Shown piece by piece: positions 21,771 through 31,129 of a stretch of DNA of 64,000 nt. The translations under genes were made by a program, and so were the position numbers. The stretch's first letter is position 1. Each line of letters begins with the position of its first letter. A model generated the notes under the pieces. That model saw nothing but the letters and a program-made list of their open reading frames with translations. It was not told the DNA's origin and made no database searches. This DNA comes from Acidithiobacillus sp. YTS05 (GTDB lineage: Bacteria; Pseudomonadota; Gammaproteobacteria; Acidithiobacillales; Acidithiobacillaceae): contig NZ_CP094359.1 in assembly GCF_024396695.1 (NCBI RefSeq), forward strand, positions 1,488,001 through 1,552,000. Reading direction: 5' to 3'.

Positions 21771-22094
21771 TCAGACGGTAAAGCTCTCGCCACAGCCGCA
21801 GGTGTCCTTCACGTTGGGATTGTTGAAGCGGAACCCCTCGTTCAGACCTTCGCGGGTGAAATCCAGCTCGGTACCGTCCAGATACAGCATGCTCTTAGGA
21901 TCGACGAAGACCTTGACGTCATCCTGCTGGCAAACAATATCTTCCGGCTGCGGCTGATCGACAAATTCCATGACATAAGACAGGCCGGAACAGCCACTGG
22001 TCTTCACGCCGATGCGAATCCCCTGTCCCTTCCCGCGCTTTTCGATGCTCTTGCGCACCTGCCGCGCTGCGGCAGACGTCATCGTCAGTGCCAT
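21771..22094 (-). CDS. iscA: IscA, A-type Fe-S carrier
   Basis: Carries or delivers iron and Fe-S clusters. 107 residues with the three invariant cysteines C35 (SGCSGLSY), C99 and C101 (DTCGCGESF). Lies nine bases after iscU. The tail ends FTV directly before hscB. Confidence 0.96.
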   Translation of the reverse strand: MALTMTSAAARQVRKSIEKRGKGQGIRIGVKTSGCSGLSYVMEFVDQPQPEDIVCQQDDVKVFVDPKSMLYLDGTELDFTREGLNEGFRFNNPNVKDTCGCGESFTV

Positions 22095-22103
22095 CGCTCT
22101 ACC

Positions 22104-22505
22104 TTAGTGAGTTTCGCTGGAGCTAGCGCCGGACTTCTTGCGATAGTCCTCGATCGCCGCCTTGATTGCATCTTCGGCCAGCACAGAACAGTGGATTTTG
22201 ACCGGAGGCAATTCCAGTTCTTCCGCAATCTGGCTGTTCTTGATGGTCATCGCTTCATCCAGGGTCTTGCCCTTCACCCACTCGGTGACCAGAGAACTGG
22301 AGGCGATGGCGGAGCCGCAGCCGTAGGTCTTGAACTTGGCGTCTTCAATGATGCCCTGTTCGTTCACCTTGATCTGCAGGCGCATGACGTCGCCGCAGGC
22401 CGGCGCGCCAACCATGCCGGTGCCCACACCCGCATCTTCCTTACCAAACCCACCCACATTCCGGGGGTTCTCGTAATGATCAATTACCTTTTCACTGTAT
22501 GCCAT
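22104..22505 (-). CDS. iscU: IscU, Fe-S cluster scaffold
   Basis: Scaffold on which [2Fe-2S] and [4Fe-4S] clusters form. 133 residues; ligands C37, D39, C63, H105 and C106 and the HscA-binding loop LPPVK at 99-103 are all intact. Typical start MAYSEKVIDHYENPRNVG. Between iscS and iscA. Confidence 0.98.
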   Translation of the reverse strand: MAYSEKVIDHYENPRNVGGFGKEDAGVGTGMVGAPACGDVMRLQIKVNEQGIIEDAKFKTYGCGSAIASSSLVTEWVKGKTLDEAMTIKNSQIAEELELPPVKIHCSVLAEDAIKAAIEDYRKKSGASSSETH

Positions 22506-22529
22506 GATTTGTCTCCCGTTATCTCAGAA

Positions 22530-23783
22530 TCAATGTGCCGCCCACTGCACGGAATTCAGGTCGATGCCTTCCAGATGCATCTCCCACAAAGGCGAAAGCT
22601 CCCGCAATTTGCCGACCTTCGCAGCCACCAGGGCGATGGTCTCGTCAATCTCTTCTTCGGTGGTATAGCGGCCGATACCGAAGCGGATGGAACTGTGCGC
22701 CAGCTCGTCGGACTTGCCCAATGCACGCAGCACGTAGGAGGGTTCCAGACTGGCCGAGGTACAGGCCGACCCGCTGGACACTGCGATGCCCTTGAGTGCC
22801 ATGATCAACGATTCCCCCTCGACGAAGGCGAAACTCAAGTTCAGGTTATGCGGCACGCGATGTTCCATATCACCATTGATGTAGACTTCGTCCACCCGAC
22901 TCATGATGCCCTCCAGCAAGCGATCGCGGAGCTGGCGAATGCGTCGGCTATCACTTTCCATGCTGCGTACGGCGAGTTCCGCGGCAGCACCCATGCCAAC
23001 AATCTGATGCGTCGGCAAGGTACCGGAACGCATGCCACGCTCATGTCCACCGCCGTGAATCTGCGCCTCGATCCGCACCCGCGGCTTGCGCCGCACGTAG
23101 AGGGCACCGATGCCCTTGGGCCCGTAGATCTTATGGGCAGACAGACTCATCAGATCTGCCTGGATGGCGTCGACATCGACCGGGACCTTACCAAGGGCCT
23201 GCACCGCGTCGACATGAAAGACGATCTTGTGCTCGCGCAGGATCTTGCCAATCTCTTCCATTGGCTGGATCACACCGATTTCATTGTTCACGAAGAGGAT
23301 CGAAGCGAGCACCGTATCCGGCCGCAGAGCCGCGCGGAAGGCTTCGAGATCGACCAGACCATTTTCCTGCACGTCGAGATAGGTGACCTCGAACCCTTCC
23401 CGCTCCAGTTGCCGACAGGTGTCGAGGGTTGCCTTGTGCTCCGTGCGCAACGTCAGGATGTGCTTCCCTTTGCCAGAGTAGAAATGCGCGGCGCCCTTGA
23501 TGGCGAGGTTGCTGGCCTCGGTCGCCCCGGAGGTCCAGACGATCTCCTTGGGATCGGCATGAATCGCATTTGCCACTTGCGCACGCGCCTTCTCAACCGC
23601 CTCTTCGGCAGACCAGCCATAACTGTGCGAACGGCTTGCGGGGTTACCGAAGTTCTGCGTCAGGTACGGCAACATCGCCTCGACGACCAGAGGGTCGACC
23701 GGCGTCGTTGCCTGGTAGTCCAGATAAATCGGCCGTTCCCGTACTGCCGGGCTTTGTACCAAGTCTGCCTGCACTGCACTCAT
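22530..23783 (-). CDS. iscS: IscS, cysteine desulfurase
   Basis: PLP enzyme that takes sulfur from cysteine for Fe-S clusters and tRNA thiolation. 417 residues; PLP lysine in [12 protein letters not shown], active-site cysteine in [16 protein letters not shown] on the flexible loop, and the C-terminal [19 protein letters not shown] at 23783 gives a short 14-residue N-terminal extension before [15 protein letters not shown]. Follows iscR by 11 bp. Confidence 0.97.
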   Translation of the reverse strand: MSAVQADLVQSPAVRERPIYLDYQATTPVDPLVVEAMLPYLTQNFGNPASRSHSYGWSAEEAVEKARAQVANAIHADPKEIVWTSGATEASNLAIKGAAHFYSGKGKHILTLRTEHKATLDTCRQLEREGFEVTYLDVQENGLVDLEAFRAALRPDTVLASILFVNNEIGVIQPMEEIGKILREHKIVFHVDAVQALGKVPVDVDAIQADLMSLSAHKIYGPKGIGALYVRRKPRVRIEAQIHGGGHERGMRSGTLPTHQIVGMGAAAELAVRSMESDSRRIRQLRDRLLEGIMSRVDEVYINGDMEHRVPHNLNLSFAFVEGESLIMALKGIAVSSGSACTSASLEPSYVLRALGKSDELAHSSIRFGIGRYTTEEEIDETIALVAAKVGKLRELSPLWEMHLEGIDLNSVQWAAH

Positions 23784-23794
23784 ATTCACCTCGC

Positions 23795-24283
23795 TTACCC
23801 ATGGGCCGGACGTTGCGGACGTCCGCGCTCCGTCATTCGTATCGGCAAAGAACCTTGCTGCTGCAACTTTTGTCGTTGTTCGCGAACCAGTTGCGCAAGG
23901 GTGATGCCACTCAGGAAACGGCTGATTTCTTCTCCCAGCGCTTCCCAGAGATCGTGCGTCAAACACTGCTGACCCTCACCCTTGCAGCACTGCACCGGAT
24001 CACCGCCGCACTGGGTAGTGTTGATGGACTCATTTACCGCGCGGATGATCTCATCCACCGGTACATTCGTACCTGCTGCGCCAAGGCGATAGCCACCGCC
24101 CGGACCACGCACACTCTCCACCAACCCCTGCTTGCGCAAGCGCCCAAAAAGCTGCTCCAGATAGGCCACAGAGATCTGCTGACGCCGGGAAATGTCGGCC
24201 ACCGTCACCACCTCGTCCTCGGCATGCAATGCAAGGTCGAGCATGGCAGTTACCGCGTAGCGACCTTTGGTCGTCAGTTTCAT
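23795..24283 (-). CDS. iscR: IscR, Fe-S-sensing transcription regulator
   Basis: Rrf2-family winged-helix regulator; with a [2Fe-2S] cluster it represses the isc operon. 162 residues: DNA-binding domain (1-about 60, [19 protein letters not shown]), dimer helix, and cluster loop with C92, C99/C100, C107 and H110. E. coli has C92, C98, C104 and H107, so the loop is a few residues longer here. Its own operator and promoter lie at 24311-24342. Confidence 0.96.
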   Translation of the reverse strand: MKLTTKGRYAVTAMLDLALHAEDEVVTVADISRRQQISVAYLEQLFGRLRKQGLVESVRGPGGGYRLGAAGTNVPVDEIIRAVNESINTTQCGGDPVQCCKGEGQQCLTHDLWEALGEEISRFLSGITLAQLVREQRQKLQQQGSLPIRMTERGRPQRPAHG

Positions 24284-24310
24284 CTCTGTAAACCTCCTGG
24301 TTGGGTACGT

Positions 24311-24342
24311 ATCCTACTATCCCTACTGAATTAGTCAACTAT
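24311..24342 (-). promoter_or_regulatory. iscR promoter with type 1 IscR operator
   Basis: The minus strand 24342-24318 reads ATAGTTGACTAATTCAGTAG then GGATA, a close match to the type 1 IscR consensus ATASYYGACTRWWWYAGTCR. Inside it TTGACT (24338-24333) and TAGGAT (24316-24311), 16 bases apart, form the likely -35 and -10. Holo-IscR would block its own promoter. The site overlaps the last codons of cysE. Confidence 0.8.
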
Positions 24343-25075
24343 TCTGCGCAGGGGTTCCCTCACCCTGCGTTTCCAAGGAACACTCCGGACTTTTCTCGAT
24401 CTGGATGTCGTCTGCCTGGGGCCGCAGCTCGGCCAGCTGGGCGCGCAGCTCGGCCAGTTCTTTGTCCTGATGGTGCATGTGTTCGAGCATGCACTCTACC
24501 GCCCGCGCAACGGGATCGGGCATCTGCCCGGTCAGACCGTAGGCCTCGAAGTGGCGGTCACCGGCATCACTCTTGTTCACCACACGACCCGGGATGCCGA
24601 CTACCGTCGCGCCCTCGGGCACGTCTTTCACCACCACGGCATTGGAACCGATGCGGGCATTGTCACCGACCCGAATGGGCCCGAGCACCTTGGCACCGGC
24701 ACCGACAATGACACCGCTACCCAAGGTGGGATGGCGCTTGCCCGGCTGCCAGGAGGTACCGCCCAGGGTAACGCCGTGGTAGAGCGTACAGTCGTCACCG
24801 ATCTCTGCGGTCTCACCAATGACCACCCCCATGCCATGGTCGATGAAGAAGCGGGCACCGATCTGCGCGCCCGGGTGAATCTCGATGCCGGTCGCCCAGC
24901 GGGCGATACCCGAAAGAATCCGCGCAAGGAGGCGCCAGTGATGCCCCCAGGCCCAGTGCGACACGCGATAGAGCAGCAGCGCATGCACCCCTGGGTAGGT
25001 GAGGAGCAATTCAAAGCGATTACGCGCCGCTGGGTCGCGCGCAAAAATGGAATCGAGATCATCACGTAGAGACAT
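24335..25075 (-). CDS. cysE: CysE, serine O-acetyltransferase
   Basis: Makes O-acetylserine, the precursor of cysteine. 246 residues: N-terminal helical domain and C-terminal left-handed beta-helix ([18 protein letters not shown] with the active-site D/H pair, then hexapeptide repeats). This is the shorter, epsilon-type form. ATG at 25075 has GAGGAAG upstream and shares one base with the trmJ stop. Its stop codon lies within the IscR operator. Confidence 0.95.
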   Translation of the reverse strand: MSLRDDLDSIFARDPAARNRFELLLTYPGVHALLLYRVSHWAWGHHWRLLARILSGIARWATGIEIHPGAQIGARFFIDHGMGVVIGETAEIGDDCTLYHGVTLGGTSWQPGKRHPTLGSGVIVGAGAKVLGPIRVGDNARIGSNAVVVKDVPEGATVVGIPGRVVNKSDAGDRHFEAYGLTGQMPDPVARAVECMLEHMHHQDKELAELRAQLAELRPQADDIQIEKSPECSLETQGEGTPAQNS

Positions 25076-25857
25076 CAATCTTCCTCAGGTGCGGTGCGCG
25101 TCGCCCAGCGCGAGATTTCCGTGAGGATACCGCGCAGGATGTCGACTTCATTACGGCTTGGATGAGCACGATCAAAGAGACGGCGCAGGCGGCGCATCAT
25201 GTGTTCTTCCCGGGGCGCTTGCAAAAACCCAGAGGCCAGCAACACCGTTTGCAGCTGGCCATAAAATCCTTCGCGATCGGCGACACTGGCCTCCAGCTCG
25301 GGCAACCCGTCCACCACTGGGGTGGGAGATCTGCTCGCCATCTGCAGTTCATAGGCGATGATCTGCACGGCCTGCGCCAGATTGAGCGAATGGTAGAGAT
25401 CGCCCGTAGGAATTTGGATCAGGGTCTGACAGAGGTCCAGCTCGGCATTGCTCAGACCACTGCTCTCCCGGCCAAAGAGCAGCGCCACCGGCGCCTGCGC
25501 CGCTTGCGTCACCATCGCCAACGCCGCTTGCCGGGCGTCCAGCTGTGGCCACTGAATGTGACGATCGCGCGCCGTGGTGCCATATACGCGCTGGCAGTCG
25601 CCAATGGCATCCTGCAGATCTGCATGCACCTGCGCGTCCACGAGAAGATCCTCGGCGCCCGAGGCCAGAGCCGTGGCGTCGGGGTGAGGAAACTGGCGCG
25701 GCCGTACCAGCGCCAGTTGGGTAAGACCCATGACCTTCATTGCCCGCGCCGTCGCGCCAATGTTCCCCGGATGGCTGGGCTCTACCAACACCACGCGGAT
25801 CTGCGGCAGCACCGCCGCACCGTGCAGGGTGCCCCGCTTTTCTCTATACTCGTTCAT
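25075..25857 (-). CDS. trmJ: TrmJ, tRNA Cm32/Um32 methyltransferase
   Basis: SPOUT-class 2'-O-methyltransferase for position 32 of several tRNAs. 260 residues; the knot motifs [36 protein letters not shown] and [18 protein letters not shown] are intact. A C-terminal helical extension is present. Heads trmJ-cysE; divergent from suhB with only 26 bp between start codons, so each promoter must lie partly within the other gene. Confidence 0.94.
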   Translation of the reverse strand: MNEYREKRGTLHGAAVLPQIRVVLVEPSHPGNIGATARAMKVMGLTQLALVRPRQFPHPDATALASGAEDLLVDAQVHADLQDAIGDCQRVYGTTARDRHIQWPQLDARQAALAMVTQAAQAPVALLFGRESSGLSNAELDLCQTLIQIPTGDLYHSLNLAQAVQIIAYELQMASRSPTPVVDGLPELEASVADREGFYGQLQTVLLASGFLQAPREEHMMRRLRRLFDRAHPSRNEVDILRGILTEISRWATRTAPEED

Positions 25858-25883
25858 GTTTTGAATTCCGAGCCAAGGTTGTC

Positions 25884-26675
25884 ATGCAACATCCCATTCT
25901 TGTAACCGCGATCCGCGCCGCCCGCAAGGCCGGCGACATCATCAGCCGCAGTATCGACCGCGTCAACGAAGTGCGGGTCGCCAGCAAAGGTCCGCACGAT
26001 TTTGTGACGGAAATCGACCAACGGGCCGAGGCGGCCATTGTCGAGATCATTCAACGGGCCTACCCCGAGCATGGCATCCTTGCCGAAGAGGGCACGCGCG
26101 TCGAGGCCGCGGAGTACGAGTGGGTCATCGATCCCCTCGACGGCACCACCAATTTCATACATGCCGTGCCGAGTCTCGCCGTCTCGATTGGCGTGCGCCG
26201 TCATGGCCGGATGGAGCATGCCGTCGTCTATGACCCGCTGCGCAATGAGCTCTTTACCGCCAGCCGTGGCGGTGGTGCGCACCTCAACGATCGACGCCTG
26301 CGCGTCAGCCAGCGCAAGGACCTCGATGACAGTCTGATTGCCACGGGCTTCCCGTTCCGGGATTTCAGTTATCTCGACCAATATCTTTCCATCTTCAAAA
26401 ACCTGATGCAGAGGACTGCCGGACTGCGCCGCGCCGGTTCGGCCGCCCTCGACCTCGCCTATGTGGCTGCAGGTCGTTACGATGGCTTCTGGGAGTTCCA
26501 CCTGAAACCCTGGGACATTGCCGCTGGTATCCTGTTGATTCAGGAAGCTGGTGGACTGGCCACTGATTTTCACGGCGAGCAGAACTTTTTCGAATCGGGA
26601 AATATCGTCGGCGGCAATCTACGCATTCACGCGTTGCTGCTGCAACAGATCCAGAAAGAACTGCCCGCTGCGTAG
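25884..26675 (+). CDS. suhB: SuhB, inositol-1-monophosphatase family
   Basis: Mg-dependent phosphatase; in E. coli SuhB also joins rRNA antitermination complexes. 263 residues; metal motifs WVIDPLDGTTNFIH and KPWDIAAGILLIQEAGG are intact. ATG at 25884 has AAGG five bases upstream. Plus strand, divergent from trmJ as commonly seen in Gammaproteobacteria, and convergent with the DUF815 gene with a 3-bp gap. Confidence 0.94.
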   Translation: MQHPILVTAIRAARKAGDIISRSIDRVNEVRVASKGPHDFVTEIDQRAEAAIVEIIQRAYPEHGILAEEGTRVEAAEYEWVIDPLDGTTNFIHAVPSLAVSIGVRRHGRMEHAVVYDPLRNELFTASRGGGAHLNDRRLRVSQRKDLDDSLIATGFPFRDFSYLDQYLSIFKNLMQRTAGLRRAGSAALDLAYVAAGRYDGFWEFHLKPWDIAAGILLIQEAGGLATDFHGEQNFFESGNIVGGNLRIHALLLQQIQKELPAA

Positions 26676-26678
26676 ATC

Positions 26679-27545
26679 TCAGGCCGGGTCTTGCAGACCC
26701 CGGCTGCCCACCCAATGGCGGGCGAAATGCTGCGCCACCCGGCCGCTGCGCGAGCCCCGTTGCAAGGCCCAGCGCAGGGCCTCTTCCCGCCACTCGTTTT
26801 CGCTGTCGTCATTGTTCAGCAACTGCAAATGCTGGCGCACAATGGCGAGGTATTGTTTTTGATCAAAGGGATAGAAGCCGAGCCAGAGGCCAAAGCGTTC
26901 CGACAGGCTGATCTTCTCTTCCGCCGTCTCGCCAGCGATGATCTCTTCGCCGTGGCGATGATATTCCTCGTTGTCGGAAAAATGGCGCGGTAGAAGATGA
27001 CGACGGTTGCTCGTGGCATAGAGCAAGACATTACTCGGGCGTGCCTCCACTCCGCCATCCAGCAGCGATTTCAGGGAGCGATAGGCGGGATCGTCGGAGC
27101 CGAAGGAAAGATCATCACAAAAGAGCAGAAAGCGATATTTTTCTTCCGCATCCGCCTCGGCAATGGCGGCCAGGATCTCCGGCAGATCCAGAATGGCCTG
27201 ACTGTCGATCTCCACCAGACGCAGCCCCTCGTCCGCGTAGGCATGTAGCAGCGCCTTGACCAACGAGGATTTGCCAGTGCCGCGCCCACCCCAAAGCAGA
27301 GCGTCATTGGCTGGCAAGCCGGCAACAAACTGGCGGGTGTTGGTCTCTAAGGTCTTTTTGATGTCCTCGATCCCCAAGAGGCTATCGAGGCGCGGCAGGT
27401 CCAGCCGCGCCAGCCCCTCCAGATGGCCGCCAAGGCGTTGACGACGCCAGCGCGCGGCCAGGTGCCGCCCAAAGTCGGGCAATTCCATCTTCTGCTGCTG
27501 CCCGAGGGCCCGCAGCAACGGCAGCAACCATTCTTCTTGTTCCAC
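26679..27545 (-). CDS. DUF815-family AAA+ ATPase
   Basis: AAA+-type ATPase of the DUF815 family; role not established. 288 residues: N-terminal helical part, Walker A GGRGTGKSS at 86-94, Walker B LLFCDD at 140-145, sensor-like LLYATSNRRHLLP, then DNEEYH and a C-terminal lid (GSRSGRVAQHFARHW). GTG at 27545 with GGGAGAG eight bases upstream is chosen; the open frame extends far upstream but that part is low-quality and overlaps yciB on the other strand. Confidence 0.88.
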   Translation of the reverse strand: MEQEEWLLPLLRALGQQQKMELPDFGRHLAARWRRQRLGGHLEGLARLDLPRLDSLLGIEDIKKTLETNTRQFVAGLPANDALLWGGRGTGKSSLVKALLHAYADEGLRLVEIDSQAILDLPEILAAIAEADAEEKYRFLLFCDDLSFGSDDPAYRSLKSLLDGGVEARPSNVLLYATSNRRHLLPRHFSDNEEYHRHGEEIIAGETAEEKISLSERFGLWLGFYPFDQKQYLAIVRQHLQLLNNDDSENEWREEALRWALQRGSRSGRVAQHFARHWVGSRGLQDPA

Positions 27546-27608
27546 TAGGCAAACTCTCCCACAGATCGTTACACTGGCACCCTTCACCCTACCCGTTTTG
27601 GTCTGTTC

Positions 27609-28166
27609 ATGAAACTGTTGATCGATTTTCTGCCGGTGATCCTGTTCTTCGTCGCCTACAAGATCCACGGCATCTACTTTGCCACGAAGGTTCTCATCGT
27701 TGCCTCGGTATTGCTCATGCTTTGGCAATGGCGACGCCAGGGTCGGGTGGAGAGCATGACCTGGATCTCGACCCTGCTGATTCTGATCTTTGGTGGCCTG
27801 ACGATCTATTTTCATAATGACACTTTCATCAAGTGGAAGCCCAGCATTCTGTATTTTCTCTTCGCCGTCGCCCTGCTCTGGACGCACTGGCGCGAGACAC
27901 CCCTGCTGCAGCGTCTCATGGGGGCACAGCTGCCGGTCGCCCTGCCCAATCACTTCTGGCGTCGACTGAACCGCTACTGGATCATTTTTTTCATCGTCCT
28001 GGCTGCCCTCAACCTGCTCATTGCCTACACCTTTCCGACGGCCATCTGGGTGGATTTCAAGCTCTTTGGCCTACTGATACTTACCGTGCTCTTCGTGATC
28101 TATCAGGCGATCCTCATCAGCCGCGCCCTCCCCCCCGACGCCCTGCACGGCAAGGATTCGCAGTAA
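27609..28166 (+). CDS. yciB: YciB/IspZ inner-membrane septation protein
   Basis: Polytopic protein needed for normal septation and envelope integrity in enterics. 185 residues with about five membrane segments; typical start MKLLIDFLPVILFFVAYK and conserved ATKVLIVASV, DTFIKWKPSILYFLFA and NHFWRRLNRYW motifs. No clear ribosome binding site is visible. First of a plus-strand run with yciI, bolA and argA; yciB-yciI-bolA adjacency is common. Confidence 0.95.
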   Translation: MKLLIDFLPVILFFVAYKIHGIYFATKVLIVASVLLMLWQWRRQGRVESMTWISTLLILIFGGLTIYFHNDTFIKWKPSILYFLFAVALLWTHWRETPLLQRLMGAQLPVALPNHFWRRLNRYWIIFFIVLAALNLLIAYTFPTAIWVDFKLFGLLILTVLFVIYQAILISRALPPDALHGKDSQ

Positions 28167-28210
28167 GCCGGCCTGTGCTAGACTGGGACATTATTTTCGG
28201 GAGAACAGGT

Positions 28211-28507
28211 ATGTATTACTGCATCATCGGCATCGACAACCCCAATTCTCTGGAATTGCGCAAACAAGTGCGCGCCGAACATCTTGCCCGCCTGCACCAG
28301 CTGCAATCCGAGGAACGCCTGCTGAGTGCGGGTCCTTTCCCGGCCATCGACAGCGAGGAGCCCGGCGAGGCTGGTTTCACCGGCAGTCTGATCATCGCCC
28401 GTTTCGATTCCCTGAGCGACGCCCAACATTGGGCTGCTGCCGAGCCCTATCTCAGTCATGGCGTCTATGCCGATGTCAGTGTGCGTCCCTACAAGGCGGT
28501 GTTTTAA
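28211..28507 (+). CDS. yciI: YciI-like protein
   Basis: Small ferredoxin-like dimer, 98 residues, of unknown reaction. Family features are the start MYYCIIGIDNPNSLELRKQ, a conserved R-x-E-H-L motif, and GSLIIARFDSLSDAQHWAA followed by YADVSVRPYK. The putative active-site His and Asp of the family are present. Its stop overlaps the next start (TAATG). Confidence 0.92.
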   Translation: MYYCIIGIDNPNSLELRKQVRAEHLARLHQLQSEERLLSAGPFPAIDSEEPGEAGFTGSLIIARFDSLSDAQHWAAAEPYLSHGVYADVSVRPYKAVF

Positions 28508-28818
28508 TGAACAAGGAAGCGATCGAAAATGCCGTGCGCAGCGCCCTGCAGCCGCAGGAGCTGGAAATCCGTGACCGCAGCGAGGCCCATGCCGGACATG
28601 CCGGAGCCACCAGTGACGGTGGTCATTACGAGCTGCGCATCGTGAGTGACAAGTTCACCGGCCTGAGTCCCCTCGCCCGGCATCGCTTGGTCTATGCCGC
28701 CGTTGATGGCATTGGTGAGAGCATCCATGCCTTTGCCCTGCAAACTCTGACGCCCGAAGAAGCCCAGGCACGCGCCCAGAAGCGACCGCAACGACGTACG
28801 ATTTCGCTGCACTCCTAA
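28507..28818 (+). CDS. bolA: BolA-family protein
   Basis: 103 residues of the BolA fold; partners of monothiol glutaredoxins in Fe-S handling, or DNA binders in E. coli. Visible motifs: start MNKEAIENAVRSAL, the GATSDGGHYELRIVSDKFTG loop and LARHRLVYAAV helix, then a basic C-terminal tail. The HAFALQTLTPEEA stretch is the last conserved element. BolA versus IbaG cannot be separated by eye. Confidence 0.93.
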   Translation: MNKEAIENAVRSALQPQELEIRDRSEAHAGHAGATSDGGHYELRIVSDKFTGLSPLARHRLVYAAVDGIGESIHAFALQTLTPEEAQARAQKRPQRRTISLHS

Positions 28819-28828
28819 CGCTGCGGCG

Positions 28829-30142
28829 ATGATCAAAAGCAGTTTCGTTCGCCATTTTCGCGAATCGTCGCCGTATATCCATCGCTTTCGCGGGCAGACC
28901 TTCGTCCTCAATTTTGGTGGCGATGTCATCGCTGACGGCCACTTCTGGAATATTGCTCAAGACATTGCCCTGCTCAACAGCTTGGGAATCAACATCGTGC
29001 TGGTCCATGGCGCCGGGCCGCAGATTGACGCCGCCCTGGAGCGCGACGATCTCCGTTCGCAGCGGGTGAATGGCCGTCGCATCACCACCGAGGAGGTCAT
29101 GGAGCGCCTGATTCCGGCGGTCGGCGGTGCCCGTCTGCAGGTGGAAGCCATGCTCTCGGAAGGGCGTCTGGATTCGCCCATGGCCCACGCCGGATTGCAG
29201 GTGAGTAGCGGCAATTTCATCATTGCCCAGCCCATCGGTATCTTGGAAGGGGTCGACTACCAGTATACGGGAGAGGTGCGGCGCGTTGCCGTCGAGGCCA
29301 TCCATCGTCATCTCGCCGCCGATGAAGTGGTGCTGCTCTCCCCCATTGGGGTTTCACCGACCGGAACCCTCTTCAATATCCGCGCAGAAGATATCGCCGT
29401 GGCGACAGCAATCGCCCTGAAGGCGGCCAAACTGATCTTCTACGCCGACTTTCCGGGCGTGCCCGATAACCGGGGCGAACTGCTACGGCAGATCGTCCTG
29501 TCGGAGATCCCTGCCCTGCTGCAGAGTGAACTGCCCGAGGCCATCCGCGAGCACCTGTTGAGTGCGGAGAAGGTCTGCCGCGCCAGCGTGGAACGGGTAC
29601 ACGTCATCCCGCGCAAAGAGGATGGAGCCCTGCTGCGCGAGCTGTTCACCCGAGATGGCTTGGGGACGATGATTTCCGGCGATCCCTTCGAACACCTGCG
29701 TCCGGCAACACGCAATGATATCCCCGGCATCATGTCCCTGATTCGCCCGCTGGAGGAAAGCGGCGTGCTGGTGCGCCGTGGACGCGAGCGCCTGGAGCGC
29801 GAGGTGGAACAGTTTACGGTGATGGAACGCGACGGCAAGGTGATCGGCTGCGTAGCACTCTACCCCTACCCGGAATACGGCATGGCCGAGATCGCCTGTC
29901 TGGCCGTGGATGAGCAGTACCGCGAGGAGGGCCGCGGCGAGCAGCTCTTGGACTATGGCATCGCGACTGCCCGCAGGCTCGGTCTGAACGAGGTCTTCGT
30001 ACTCAGCACCCAAAGCAGTCACTGGTTTCTGGAGCGTGCCTTTCGCCGCGGCAATCTCAAGGAATTACCCATGCCGAAACAGGCACTTTACAACCTGCAG
30101 CGGCGCAGCGGGATCTTTTTGCGCCGTCTACGCGAGGAATAA
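28829..30142 (+). CDS. argA: ArgA, N-acetylglutamate synthase
   Basis: First step of arginine synthesis. 437 residues: amino-acid-kinase domain (about 1-290; NFGGDVIADG, VLVHGAGPQID, ISADDVATAI-like IRAEDIAVATAI) that binds arginine as feedback inhibitor, and a GNAT acetyltransferase domain (about 295-437; CLAVDEQYREEGRGEQLL, VLSTQSSHWFLERAF). Ten bases after bolA; ribosome binding site weak. Convergent with the NYN gene, 14 bp apart. Confidence 0.95.
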   Translation: MIKSSFVRHFRESSPYIHRFRGQTFVLNFGGDVIADGHFWNIAQDIALLNSLGINIVLVHGAGPQIDAALERDDLRSQRVNGRRITTEEVMERLIPAVGGARLQVEAMLSEGRLDSPMAHAGLQVSSGNFIIAQPIGILEGVDYQYTGEVRRVAVEAIHRHLAADEVVLLSPIGVSPTGTLFNIRAEDIAVATAIALKAAKLIFYADFPGVPDNRGELLRQIVLSEIPALLQSELPEAIREHLLSAEKVCRASVERVHVIPRKEDGALLRELFTRDGLGTMISGDPFEHLRPATRNDIPGIMSLIRPLEESGVLVRRGRERLEREVEQFTVMERDGKVIGCVALYPYPEYGMAEIACLAVDEQYREEGRGEQLLDYGIATARRLGLNEVFVLSTQSSHWFLERAFRRGNLKELPMPKQALYNLQRRSGIFLRRLREE

Positions 30143-30156
30143 GTGCGGCAACTGGG

Positions 30157-31128
30157 CTAGTCTGCGGTCGATGGCTCCACGATACTGGCCGCGTCCTCGC
30201 TTTTCTCTGCTGACACGTGGTTTCTCGCAACCGGCAACAACTCCAGTTCCCGATGATCGACGCGCGGCGTAGCGGCATATTTTCCGTCATAACGGTAGAC
30301 GACGGTACAGCGCTTGGCGACAAACCCCCCGCGTTCCATTTCGCTGGGCTCCAGATCAAATTCGAGGACGATGTCGCGACTGGGGAGATCGCCTACATCC
30401 AGCTCGCGCGGTAGATCGGAGATGTGCACAAACGCCGAGCCGTAGGGAGAGTCTCCCTGGCGGGTATCGGTCACCCAAAGTTGGCTGCTCAGTTCGCGCT
30501 GGAAACGGATGAAACCAAAGCCACGGTCCACCTCCCAGCGGCTGCAAATACCGCGTACCCGCGAACCAAACTCCCCCCAGGATACTTTGCCATCCCCCCG
30601 CACGGGCAGCAGTCCGGGAATGAGATAACCGGAATAAAAGGCATCGGCCTCGTGTTGCAAGTGCAGGGAAACATTGCGAAAGCCCAGCACTTCTACCCGA
30701 CAACCGCGATTCTGCAGTGCCCGTACGACCTGCAAAAAATCGCCATCACCGGTCACCAGTAGCACCTGGTCCAAACGTTCCGACTGCAGCATGACATCAA
30801 CGGCGAGATCGAGATCGGCATTTGCCTTGGCTATCGCATTGCCCTCGTCATCGGTAAACCAGCGCACCGGCTTCTCGATGATCTTCCAGCCCAGATCGCG
30901 CACGGCCTGCTGATAGGCGCGAATGCGGTCACGGTATTCGCTGTCTACGCGAGTACGCTGCCCATCGACGGCCATGTAGGTGTTGAGGCGAATGAGCTGT
31001 CCCGCCATGCGGCCATCCCCACGCGCGGCAAAGCGGCGCAGGACGTCGTAGCGCATGGCATAGCCACCGTTATACCGTACGTTCTCGGCATCGACATAGA
31101 CGCCGATCCGCAGGGAAGAATCCGTCAA
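30157..31128 (-). CDS. NYN (LabA/DUF88) ribonuclease-like domain fused to a cold-shock-like domain
   Basis: 323 residues. N-terminal NYN/PIN-like domain (about 5-170) with acidic residues in GVYVDAENVRYNGG (D13), KANADLDLAVDVM and LLVTGDGDFLQVVRAL, the pattern of metal-dependent RNases. C-terminal OB-fold resembling cold-shock proteins (about 200-290): ICSRWEVDRGFGFIRF and AFVHISDLP correspond to the RNP motifs, with an insert between. Likely an RNA-binding nuclease; the target is unknown. Start TTG one base after the ilvD stop implies coupling. Confidence 0.82.
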   Translation of the reverse strand: MTDSSLRIGVYVDAENVRYNGGYAMRYDVLRRFAARGDGRMAGQLIRLNTYMAVDGQRTRVDSEYRDRIRAYQQAVRDLGWKIIEKPVRWFTDDEGNAIAKANADLDLAVDVMLQSERLDQVLLVTGDGDFLQVVRALQNRGCRVEVLGFRNVSLHLQHEADAFYSGYLIPGLLPVRGDGKVSWGEFGSRVRGICSRWEVDRGFGFIRFQRELSSQLWVTDTRQGDSPYGSAFVHISDLPRELDVGDLPSRDIVLEFDLEPSEMERGGFVAKRCTVVYRYDGKYAATPRVDHRELELLPVARNHVSAEKSEDAASIVEPSTAD

Positions 31129-31129
31129 C

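Noticed and set aside
21768..23972. A 734-codon plus-strand open frame opposite iscA, iscU and iscS
   Set aside because: It is the antisense shadow of well-supported isc genes, has no domain pattern, and arises from GC-rich codon bias.
26679..27953. A 424-residue version of the DUF815 ATPase
   Set aside because: The extra N-terminus overlaps yciB on the other strand, is low-complexity, and a GTG at 27545 has a strong ribosome binding site.
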